Source: Lactobacillus sp. UBA5804
GTDB lineage: Bacteria > Bacillota > Bacilli > Lactobacillales > Lactobacillaceae
Reading direction: 5' to 3'
DNA: 36,014 nt
NCBI GenBank assembly: GCA_002418055.1
Contig: DIDI01000045.1
Coordinates: 1 to 36,014, forward strand
Of the stretch, positions 21,740 through 29,438 are shown in pieces. The position numbers and the translations under genes are program-made. The notes beneath the pieces were generated by a model that worked only from the letters and a program-made list of their open reading frames with translations, made no database searches and was not told the origin of the DNA. Each line of letters starts with the position of its first letter. Position 1 is the stretch's first letter.

Positions 21740-21767
21740 TTGTGTTTTAAGAAATCTTAGCTATAAT
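21740..21767 (+). promoter_or_regulatory. Promoter of the argS T-box transcript
   Basis: TTGTGT (21740-21745) and a consensus TATAAT (21762-21767) are 16 nt apart, just before the T-box leader. Confidence 0.6.
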
Positions 21768-21772
21768 TGACT

Positions 21773-21958
21773 GAGGCAAGCTAGTAGTAGTAGTGTGACA
21801 ATTCTGGAACAGCGAGTCTGTGGTCGTGTGAGACAGACAGAAAATCACATGAAGGCGTGATTAGCTTTTAAATATTGTTAAATAGAGTGGATGATACACA
21901 TCAATTAGAGTGGTACCGCGGGATAAACTCGTCTCTTTCGCTAGAAAGAGGCGTTTTT
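21773..21958 (+). promoter_or_regulatory. T-box leader of argS (tRNA-Arg sensing)
   Basis: The T-box AGAGTGGTACCGCGGG is at 21907-21922. Stem I shows an AGTAGTAGTAG element (21783-21793) and GTCGTGTGAGACAGAC. That segment contains AGA twice, an arginine codon and the likely specifier, but which copy is used is unresolved. An intrinsic terminator ends the leader. Placed before argS, it should induce the synthetase when tRNA-Arg is uncharged. Confidence 0.9.
21930..21958 (+). terminator. Regulated terminator of the argS T-box
   Basis: CGTCTCTTTC pairs with GAAAGAGGCG (one G-U) around GCTA, followed by five T. Confidence 0.88.
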
Positions 21959-21975
21959 GATTGAAAGGAAAATCA

Positions 21976-23658
21976 ATGAACTTTAAAGAAGAAGTGATTG
22001 CGTTATTGCAAACGCGAGTTGACTTACCAGTGGCACAGTTGCGCGATTTAATCGAACGACCAAAGAATGCCAAAATGGGAGACTACGCTTTCCCTACTTT
22101 TGTTTTAGCTAAACAATTGCATAAAAGTCCAGTGCTTATTGCGAAGGAAATTGCGCCGAAATTAGTGAACCCTGTTTTTGCGAATATTACTGCGGTTGGC
22201 CCCTATGTTAATTTCGCCATTAATCATGCAGTATTAACAGCTGATACTTTGAAGCAAGTATTGCAGCTGCAAGCTCATTATGGTGATCAGACTTTAGGGC
22301 ATGGCAATATTCCCATTGACATGTCGAGCCCGAATATTGCTAAGCCAATGTCAATGGGGCATTTGCGTTCCACGGTTATTGGCAATTCATTGGCTAAAGT
22401 ATTGGCTAAAGTGGGCTATCACCCAATTAAAATTAACTATCTAGGTGATTATGGCACCCAATTTGGTAAATTGATTGCTGCGTATAAACATTGGGGCAAT
22501 GAAGCTGATGTTAAACAAGACCCAATCATGAATTTGTTCCATTATTACGTGAAATTCCATCAAGAGGCTGAAAAGCATCCTGAACTAGAGGACGAAGGAC
22601 GGTTGTGGTTCAAGAAATTGGAACAGGGGGATGCTGAAGCAACTCGCTTATGGACCTGGTTCCGAGCTGTTTCACTAGAAGACTTTAAACGTATTTATCA
22701 CGAATTGGATGTTGATTTTGACTCTTATAATGGTGAAGCTTTCTTTAACGATAAGATGGCGAGTGTCATTACCGAATTGAAAGACAAAGGGTTGCTCCAT
22801 GAGTCGCAAGGGGCACAAGTGGTTGAAATGGGACCAGATCAAAACCCAGCACTAATTGTTAAGTCAGATGGGACGTCAATCTATCTCACTCGGGATTTAG
22901 CAGCTGCTGAATGGCGGATGCAGCATTATGACTTTGTGAAGATGCTCTATGTTGTCGGAAATGAACAAGGCGAGCATTTCGTGCAATTGAAGGCCGTCCT
23001 TAAAAAGATGGGTTATGACTGGTCAGATGATATTCACCATATTCCGTTTGGCCTTATTACTCAAGGCGGTAAAAAGTTATCAACGCGTAAGGGCAACGTG
23101 GTCTTTTTGGATCAGGTGCTTCACGACGCAGTCGACTTAGCGTTAAACCAAATTGAACATAAGAATCCTGATTTAGCAGGCAAAGCTCAAATTGCACACG
23201 ACGTTGGTGTAGGTGCTGTAATCTTCCATGATTTAAAGAATGATCGGTTAGACAATTTTGATTTTGACCTTAAAGAAGTCGTTCGTTTTGAGGGTGATAC
23301 TGGTCCTTATGTGCAATATACCAATGCGCGTGCCCAAAGTGTGCTACGCAAGGCCGAGCAATTGACAATTGCTTCAGCGACTGATTATCAATTAACTGAT
23401 GAATGGTCATTCCAAGTTGCTAAGGATCTGGCTGATTTTCCACAAGTGATTGCACGCGCCAGTGAGAAGTTTGAACCATCTATCGTGGCGAAATTTGCTT
23501 TGAATTTAGCTAAAAAGTTTAATAAGTATTACGCTAATGTGAAAATCTTAACGGATGATGCAGAATTACCAGCAAGATTAGCGCTCGTCAAGGCAAGCTC
23601 CTTAGTACTTACTGAAGCATTGCGGCTTTTAGGCGTGAAGGCACCAAAAGAAATGTAA
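21976..23658 (+). CDS. argS: Arginyl-tRNA synthetase
   Basis: This 560-residue class I synthetase charges tRNA-Arg. The HIGH-type motif is SMGHLRS (about 126-132) in SSPNIAKPMSMGHLRS. The KMSKS-like loop is KKLSTRKGN (about 364-372). The C-terminal DALR anticodon-binding domain includes EGDTGPYVQYTNARAQSVLRK and ends LRLLGVKAPKEM, which is typical. The start ATG 21976 has GAAAGGA 6 nt upstream; TTG 21961 would overlap the terminator. Length is normal. Control is by the T-box. Confidence 0.97.
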   Translation: MNFKEEVIALLQTRVDLPVAQLRDLIERPKNAKMGDYAFPTFVLAKQLHKSPVLIAKEIAPKLVNPVFANITAVGPYVNFAINHAVLTADTLKQVLQLQAHYGDQTLGHGNIPIDMSSPNIAKPMSMGHLRSTVIGNSLAKVLAKVGYHPIKINYLGDYGTQFGKLIAAYKHWGNEADVKQDPIMNLFHYYVKFHQEAEKHPELEDEGRLWFKKLEQGDAEATRLWTWFRAVSLEDFKRIYHELDVDFDSYNGEAFFNDKMASVITELKDKGLLHESQGAQVVEMGPDQNPALIVKSDGTSIYLTRDLAAAEWRMQHYDFVKMLYVVGNEQGEHFVQLKAVLKKMGYDWSDDIHHIPFGLITQGGKKLSTRKGNVVFLDQVLHDAVDLALNQIEHKNPDLAGKAQIAHDVGVGAVIFHDLKNDRLDNFDFDLKEVVRFEGDTGPYVQYTNARAQSVLRKAEQLTIASATDYQLTDEWSFQVAKDLADFPQVIARASEKFEPSIVAKFALNLAKKFNKYYANVKILTDDAELPARLALVKASSLVLTEALRLLGVKAPKEM

Positions 23659-23706
23659 CAAAAGTTACAAAGAAGATTATTTAGCGCTTTCATTTAAAGC
23701 AAAAGA

Positions 23707-23735
23707 TTGCTCAAACTATTCTGTAAGGGTACAAT
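23707..23735 (+). promoter_or_regulatory. Promoter of fba
   Basis: TTGCTC (23707-23712) and TACAAT (23730-23735) are 17 nt apart, with AGGAGG just before the start codon. Confidence 0.7.
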
Positions 23736-23765
23736 TAACTTGTAAGTTTTTCAGGAGGTATTTTA

Positions 23766-24683
23766 ATGGCTTATTTTGACAATGGTAATGAAATCTTCAA
23801 GCAAGCTCGTCGTAATCACTACGCCGTAGGTGCTTATAACACTAACAACTTGGAATGGACTAAGGCACTTTTGCAAGCAGCAGAAGAAACTAGAACGCCT
23901 TTACTTATCCAAGCCTCAACTGGTGCTGGCAAGTACATGGGTGGTTACAAGGTAATCAAGGACTTGACTGCTGATTTAATGGATTCAATGGACATCTCAG
24001 TTCCAGTTATTTTGAACTTGGACCACGGTGACTACGATTCAGCAGTTGAGTGTATTAAGTTAGGCTTTTCGAGTGTTATGTTTGATGGTCATAACTTACC
24101 AACTGATGAGAACTTAGCTAAAACTAAGGAAATCATCAAGTTGGCTCATGAACGTGGTATTTCAGTTGAAGCTGAAATTGGTAAAATTGGTGAGAACCAA
24201 GGCGCCGATGGTGGTGAACTTGCATCTGTTGAAGATGCAAAGCTGTTCGTTGCTGCTGGCGTTGACAAGTTGGCTTGTGGGATTGGTAATATCCATGGTG
24301 TCTACCCAGAAGGTTGGAAGGGCTTAAACTTCGAACGTCTGCAGGAAATTGCTACTGCCGTTCCTGATGTGCCATTAGTTTTACACGGTGGTTCAGGCAT
24401 TCCTCGTGAACAAGTTGAAAAGGCTATTTCACTGGGGATTGCTAAGATTAACATTAATACTGAATTCCAATTAGCTTTCCAATCAGCTACTCGTAAATAC
24501 TTCGAAGCTGGTAAGGATCAAGATAAGGCTCACAAGGGCTATGACCCACGTAAGTTGTTATTGCCAGGTACTGAAGCAATTTCAGATGCCATGAAGGAAA
24601 TGATTTCTTGGATGGGTACACCATCAATTGATAGCAAGGTGAAGTCAGCTGGTTTTGATAGAGCTTCATTGAACGAAGAATAA
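23766..24683 (+). CDS. fba: Class II fructose-1,6-bisphosphate aldolase
   Basis: This 305-residue zinc enzyme splits fructose-1,6-bisphosphate in glycolysis. Expected residues are seen: catalytic D86 and zinc ligand H87 in LNLDHGDY, glutamates in SVEAEIGKIG (about 135-137), zinc ligand H177 in GNIHGVY, and H207 in LHGGSGIP. INTEFQLAF is typical of the phosphate-binding C-terminal part. It has its own promoter and terminator, and codon use looks optimised for high expression. The enzyme indicates an Embden-Meyerhof, homofermentative type of metabolism. Confidence 0.96.
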   Translation: MAYFDNGNEIFKQARRNHYAVGAYNTNNLEWTKALLQAAEETRTPLLIQASTGAGKYMGGYKVIKDLTADLMDSMDISVPVILNLDHGDYDSAVECIKLGFSSVMFDGHNLPTDENLAKTKEIIKLAHERGISVEAEIGKIGENQGADGGELASVEDAKLFVAAGVDKLACGIGNIHGVYPEGWKGLNFERLQEIATAVPDVPLVLHGGSGIPREQVEKAISLGIAKININTEFQLAFQSATRKYFEAGKDQDKAHKGYDPRKLLLPGTEAISDAMKEMISWMGTPSIDSKVKSAGFDRASLNEE

Positions 24684-24705
24684 TCATTGATCATATAGTC
24701 AATTA

Positions 24706-24739
24706 TAAAAACACGTCTAACTTAGTTAGACGTGTTTTT
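24706..24739. terminator. Bidirectional terminator after fba
   Basis: AACACGTCTAACT pairs with AGTTAGACGTGTT, with A and T tracts on the two sides. It separates fba from the convergent pseudouridine synthase gene. Confidence 0.92.
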
Positions 24740-24747
24740 GCGTATTG

Positions 24748-25608
24748 TTAAGTTTGAGTAGCCGGCAACTGGATGACTAATTGTTCAAAGCTAAAAGGTT
24801 TGATAAAAGACATCCGAGTTGCCAGTAGTTTCAAGTGTTGCCCTGACCGGTAGTCTGGATTGTACAATGGATCACCAATAATTGGGCACCCTATGGCTGC
24901 TAAGTGAACTCGGATTTGATGAGTTCTGCCAGTTCGAAGTCCCATTGCAAGCACTGCTTCGTTGCCAGAGGTCTTCAGCAGGTGATAATGAGTACTAGCT
25001 GCAGCACCATCTCGGCGTATCATGCGCTTACGACGGTCTTGCGGGTCACGTCCAATTGGTAAATTAATCCAACCGGATTTTGCTGGGAGTTGTTTTTTTG
25101 CTACTATGGCAAGATAATCTCTGTTAAAGGTTTTCTGACTGAGCTGGCGATTGAGAATTGGAACTACTGCCGGATTTTTGGCAACGAGTAAGAGCCCGCT
25201 GGTTAGCATATCGAGCCGATGTACGACGTATGGACTATAACCAAGATAAGTGCAGCAATCATTTAGAGCAGTCTGGTGTTCATAGAGATTCGGGTGCGTT
25301 TTTTGGCCAGCCGGTTTATTAATCACTAACACATTGGTATCTTCATAGACGATTTGTGGTAATCTTCCACTCGCTGGATAATTTTGTTGGGCACTGTCAA
25401 CGTGATTAAGCTGCAACGTGACTTGCTCACCTGGAACTATTAACTTGTTAAAATATCGATACTTACCATTTATCTTAACTGCTTGCTCGATACGCAAATA
25501 ATGGCGCCACTTACGAGGTAGTAATAGCTGTCGTAATAAGTCTGATACCTTGACCGGCGCTAAACCCGTTGGGTAAATAAAATGAGTTTTAAATTGGCTC
25601 CTGTGCAT
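24748..25608 (-). CDS. RluA-family RNA pseudouridine synthase
   Basis: This 286-residue enzyme converts uridine to pseudouridine in rRNA or tRNA. It has an S4-like N-terminal region (about 20-70) and the catalytic motif HRLDMLTSGLLL with Asp133. Other family blocks are VLVINKPAG (about 93-101), RDYLAIV and TGRTHQIRVHLAAIGCPIIGDPLY. The start is ATG 25608 with AAAGGGA upstream on the minus strand. The target base cannot be assigned; RluD- or YjbO-like are possible. Single gene. Confidence 0.92.
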   Translation of the reverse strand: MHRSQFKTHFIYPTGLAPVKVSDLLRQLLLPRKWRHYLRIEQAVKINGKYRYFNKLIVPGEQVTLQLNHVDSAQQNYPASGRLPQIVYEDTNVLVINKPAGQKTHPNLYEHQTALNDCCTYLGYSPYVVHRLDMLTSGLLLVAKNPAVVPILNRQLSQKTFNRDYLAIVAKKQLPAKSGWINLPIGRDPQDRRKRMIRRDGAAASTHYHLLKTSGNEAVLAMGLRTGRTHQIRVHLAAIGCPIIGDPLYNPDYRSGQHLKLLATRMSFIKPFSFEQLVIQLPATQT

Positions 25609-25790
25609 GTGATTCCCTTTTTCTAGTGTTGGATGCTGCTTCCACAGTCTTTCTAGTTTACCATCTTTTTAGCAGGTAACTAGTGAATGTCATTAAAACG
25701 CTATCTGCTAAATATTTCTTAAATCAAGGTCCGGCTCAGCCTAGTTTTTGAGTTTATGTTAGAATTGGCTTATTCAAAAAGGAGCATTAT
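25609..25790 (+). promoter_or_regulatory. Divergent intergenic region with the PBP promoter
   Basis: An extended -10, TGTTAGAAT (hexamer at 25760-25765), precedes the PBP gene; no good -35 is seen. AAGGAG precedes its ATG. The leftward promoter of the pseudouridine synthase is not clear. Confidence 0.5.
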
Positions 25791-27839
25791 ATGCACACAA
25801 CTCAACCACGGGGTAGGTTTAAGCAAGTTTTTAAACGTGTTAATCAACATGTTTTTATCGGCCGTTGGCTTATCTTACTCACCGCAGTTTTGATACTCGT
25901 TACTTGTACCTATTATACGTTTAAAGTTAAAACTTCAAATATTAGCAATTTAAAGGCATCACTGTCAACAACGACCACGGTCTATGATGCAGCAGGTAAA
26001 AAAGCTGGCTCACTTTACGCACAGAAAGGGAGTTATGTTGGCTATACACACATTTCTCCTAATATTAAGCACGCAGTCGTTGCTACTGAAGACCGAACTT
26101 TTTGGACCAATGGTGGATTTAGTCTAAAAGGGATGGCACGTGCTGGGGTTAATTTGATCCTACATCATGGTGAAATTACCGGTGGTGGTTCGACTTTGAC
26201 CCAGCAGCTAGCTAAGAATTCACTCTTAACTCAGCAGCAAACTTATTCGCGCAAATTGGAAGAATTATTTTTTGCGATTGAATTAAATCATGTTTATAGT
26301 AAAAAAGATATTCTTACCATGTACTTGAATAACGCCTATTTTGGCAATGGGGTTTGGGGAGTTCAAGATGCTAGTCGCCGTTACTTCGGAAAAAATGCCA
26401 GTCAACTTAGTGTCGGTGAAGCTGCCACATTAGCTGGAATGTTACGTAATCCGAGTTATTATAATCCGGTTGACCATATGACAAATGCGCTACGCCGTCG
26501 CAATACTGTATTGCAGTTAATGGTAGTGACCCATAAAATATCGGCAAGGACTGCCCAAACAGTTAGCCGACAAGGACTACTGCTAAACAATACTTATCGC
26601 GGGCAGAGGGGATATAAATATCCTTACTTTTTTGATACGGTCATTGATGAAGCTATTCGTCGTTATGGCTTAACAGAAGAAGATGTGATGACTAAGGGGC
26701 TCAAGATTTATACGACTTTGAATCAATCGTATCAGACCCAGATGCAGAATTCTTTTGCTGATAGTACCAATTTCCCAGCTAATCCAACTGGAACGGCACG
26801 TGCACAGGGTGCTAGTGTTGCCATCGATCCTAAGACGGGTGCCATTAAAGGCATCGTTGGTGGTAATGGGCGTCATGTTTTCCGTGGTTACAATCGGGCG
26901 ATTCAAATGCGTCGTCAGCCTGGTAGCTCGATTAAGCCGCTGGCGGTTTATACGCCAGCTTTGGAGCATGGCTACCATTATGATTCCAAATTATCAGATC
27001 GGTTGCAAAAGTTTGGCAAGAATCACTATGAACCACGTAATGTTGATAATACTTATTCGGCAACAGTTCCTATGTATTCAGCAGTTGCTTGGAGTAAAAA
27101 TGTCCCTGCGGTCTGGCTACTAGATAAATTAGGTGTTGATCAAGGTGCTGCTTCACTGAAGAATTTTGGTATTTCCGTCCCGAAGCGCGATCAAAATTTA
27201 GCCCTAGCACTTGGTGGACTTTCAAGTGGGGTGTCACCATTGCAAATGGCAAGAGCTTATGCGGCCTTTGCAAATAAGGGCAATTTACCTAATCAGACTT
27301 ATGCAATTACCAAGATTACAGATGCTAGTGGTCGTGTGATTGCCCAGAACAATAATACGGGTAATCATAAGATTATTTCAGCTGCTACTGCTAAAGAGAT
27401 GACGACAATGCTGTTGGGGGTCTTTACCAACGGGACCGCACAAGCTGCGCAACCTAGTGGCTATGAAGTTGCTGGTAAAACAGGTTCAACGGAAGTCTCC
27501 TTTGCTTATGGGACGAAGGACCAATGGATTGTGGGTTATACACCAGATGTTGTGCTAGCAACTTGGGTAGGATTTGATAGCACCAATCGTCAAAATTATA
27601 TGCAAGGGATTTCTGAGACGGGGATTACCAAGTTATATCAATCTGAGATGAATGGGCTATTACCCTACACTGCGGGGAATAAGTTCAACGTAAAGCCACC
27701 AGATCAATTATTACAGTCAAGTGGTGCCAGTTCAGATTGGACGGATCAAGTGAAACGTAGCTTTAAAAATATCCGTGGCCGTGTAGGCACACAAATTGAT
27801 CGATGGTATAATAAGCTTAAAGGTTATTTTGATAAGTAA
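25791..27839 (+). CDS. Class A penicillin-binding protein (transglycosylase/transpeptidase)
   Basis: This 682-residue bifunctional enzyme polymerises and cross-links peptidoglycan. It has a cytoplasmic N-terminus, one transmembrane segment (about 24-45) and a glycosyltransferase domain (about 75-260) with catalytic E100 in EDRTFW, GGSTLTQQL (132-140) and an AYFGNGVWGVQ block. The transpeptidase domain carries SSIK (S379-K382), SKN (435-437) and KTGS (563-566). The usual EDxxFxxHxG has N in place of H (WTNGG). It is of the PBP1A/PBP2A type and lacks extra C-terminal domains beyond a basic tail. It heads a run of genes with short gaps that reaches yhaM. Confidence 0.94.
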   Translation: MHTTQPRGRFKQVFKRVNQHVFIGRWLILLTAVLILVTCTYYTFKVKTSNISNLKASLSTTTTVYDAAGKKAGSLYAQKGSYVGYTHISPNIKHAVVATEDRTFWTNGGFSLKGMARAGVNLILHHGEITGGGSTLTQQLAKNSLLTQQQTYSRKLEELFFAIELNHVYSKKDILTMYLNNAYFGNGVWGVQDASRRYFGKNASQLSVGEAATLAGMLRNPSYYNPVDHMTNALRRRNTVLQLMVVTHKISARTAQTVSRQGLLLNNTYRGQRGYKYPYFFDTVIDEAIRRYGLTEEDVMTKGLKIYTTLNQSYQTQMQNSFADSTNFPANPTGTARAQGASVAIDPKTGAIKGIVGGNGRHVFRGYNRAIQMRRQPGSSIKPLAVYTPALEHGYHYDSKLSDRLQKFGKNHYEPRNVDNTYSATVPMYSAVAWSKNVPAVWLLDKLGVDQGAASLKNFGISVPKRDQNLALALGGLSSGVSPLQMARAYAAFANKGNLPNQTYAITKITDASGRVIAQNNNTGNHKIISAATAKEMTTMLLGVFTNGTAQAAQPSGYEVAGKTGSTEVSFAYGTKDQWIVGYTPDVVLATWVGFDSTNRQNYMQGISETGITKLYQSEMNGLLPYTAGNKFNVKPPDQLLQSSGASSDWTDQVKRSFKNIRGRVGTQIDRWYNKLKGYFDK

Positions 27840-27856
27840 AAATTCGGAGGTAGACG

Positions 27857-28204
27857 ATGGTTAATATTTACGACTCAGCAAACCAAGTTGCTTCAGACTT
27901 AACACAAGTAGATCAATTTGTCGCAGTTAAGGCGGCCATTGCCAAAGTTAAGGCTGACGATGCTAGTTATAAGCTTTACCACAGGTTGAATGCGGTTCAA
28001 ATTAAGATTACTAGCGCAAGAGAACAAGGCAAAACTGTTTCCTCAGAAGACAGCAAAGCTTATGAAGCGATTGCTGCGGCAGTGAAGCAAGATAAAAATA
28101 TTTTGGCTTTGCTGGATGCAGAAGGCAGTATGTATCAGTTTGTAAATGAACTTCAGGGGATTATGCTTAAACCCATGAGAGACATATACAAGGTTTTAGG
28201 TTAA
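27857..28204 (+). CDS. UPF0342 (YlbF/YheA-like) small helical protein
   Basis: This 115-residue, almost entirely helical protein matches the YlbF/YmcA/YheA group, with the typical start MVNIYDSANQVASDL and C-terminal QFVNELQGIMLKPMRDIYKVLG. The better-known relatives YlbF and YmcA act with YaaT and RNase Y in RNA processing; this UPF0342 branch has no firm function. Ribosome site CGGAGG is 17 nt beyond the PBP stop and yhaO follows 10 nt later, so it is part of the operon. Linkage to yhaO/N/M hints at nucleic-acid metabolism. Confidence 0.85.
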   Translation: MVNIYDSANQVASDLTQVDQFVAVKAAIAKVKADDASYKLYHRLNAVQIKITSAREQGKTVSSEDSKAYEAIAAAVKQDKNILALLDAEGSMYQFVNELQGIMLKPMRDIYKVLG

Positions 28205-28214
28205 CGATTGACCA

Positions 28215-29438
28215 ATGAAATTTATTCATGTAGCAGATGTGCATCTAGATAGTCCGTTTCTTGGACTATCTTTTTTGCCATCACAGGTATTTAATGAAAT
28301 TGCGCTCGCAAGTGATCATTCACTTGCTCAGATTGTAGATTTAGCTTTAGCAGAAAAAGTGGATTTAGTGCTGCTTGCGGGAGATACCTTTGATTCGCCT
28401 CAGCCTAGTCCACGAAGCCAGTTGCTATTAGCCAAACAAATTGAACGATTAACTCAGCAACACATTCAAGTGGTGATGATTTTTGGCAACCATGATCACA
28501 TGCGATTAGCAGAATTACTCGTAGCACCGAGCCCCTATTTCAAACTATTAGGTGCTAATGAGCAGATTGAGCGTGTCAGTTATACAACTAAAACTGGTTT
28601 TCATTATGATGTCACCGGTTTTTCTTACCTCCATAACCATATTCTGACTGATCAAGTTGCTAAATTTCCGGCTCGTTCAGACCAGTTTGATTTTGGTTTG
28701 GCTCACATGCAGCTTGCAACTAGTGAGGCTAGTCAGAATGTTTATGCACCATTCACATTAGCTGCTTTAAAAGCACTGCAATACGATTACTTTGCACTCG
28801 GACATATCCATTTGCGACAAACACTGAGTAAAGCCCCGTTAATCGTCTACCCAGGAAATGTGCAAGGCCGGCATATTAAGGAAACTGGGCCTAAGGGTTG
28901 TTATTTAGGCGAGATAGATGAACAGACCCGGCAGGTTTCACTAACGTTTCATGCAACTGCAGCTATTCAATGGGAGCGTGTCCAATTAGAATTACGGCAA
29001 GCAATTAATAAAACAGATTTAATGGCTAAGCTGTTGACCACCATGCCGGCGACCGGACCGCAGCCAATTTTTTATAGTGTCACTGTGCTTGGCGCCCAAT
29101 TTTTGACGACCGCTGAACAGGAATTGCTACTAGATTCAGATTTTTGGGAGCAACTCAGTCATCAACTTGCTTCTAAGAGCCGGTTAGTAGATGTTCGCTT
29201 CAAGGTGAGTCACTTATTGGCTATTAACCCGACGGATCAGCCGTTTTTCGATTCCGCCCGCGCTGAAGTGCTCAGTGATACAGGGATAGTGGATGCTGCT
29301 CAGGATTGGGCGAAGAAAGATTCATTAGCAGCAGCATTACTTACGGATTCCACCTTTATTGCAGAAGTTAAAGCTGCTACTGAAGTTACTTTAGCAGCTC
29401 AGCTGAAGGGAATTGATCATGAAACTGAAACAAATTGA
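28215..29438 (+). CDS. yhaO: DNA repair exonuclease-like metallophosphoesterase (YhaO)
   Basis: This 407-residue protein is an SbcD/Mre11-type metallophosphoesterase. Metal-binding motifs are visible: HVADVHLDSPF (D8, H10), LLAGDTFDSP, IFGNHDHM and FALGHIHL. YhaO pairs with the SMC-like ATPase YhaN, as SbcD pairs with SbcC. Its last 20 bp overlap the start of yhaN, supporting a complex. The biological role in lactobacilli is not established; DNA end processing is inferred from the family. Confidence 0.9.
   Translation: MKFIHVADVHLDSPFLGLSFLPSQVFNEIALASDHSLAQIVDLALAEKVDLVLLAGDTFDSPQPSPRSQLLLAKQIERLTQQHIQVVMIFGNHDHMRLAELLVAPSPYFKLLGANEQIERVSYTTKTGFHYDVTGFSYLHNHILTDQVAKFPARSDQFDFGLAHMQLATSEASQNVYAPFTLAALKALQYDYFALGHIHLRQTLSKAPLIVYPGNVQGRHIKETGPKGCYLGEIDEQTRQVSLTFHATAAIQWERVQLELRQAINKTDLMAKLLTTMPATGPQPIFYSVTVLGAQFLTTAEQELLLDSDFWEQLSHQLASKSRLVDVRFKVSHLLAINPTDQPFFDSARAEVLSDTGIVDAAQDWAKKDSLAAALLTDSTFIAEVKAATEVTLAAQLKGIDHETETN

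Noticed and set aside
26755..27123. 122-codon plus-strand frame within the PBP gene
   Set aside because: It overlaps the conserved transpeptidase region in another frame and shows no recognisable protein pattern.
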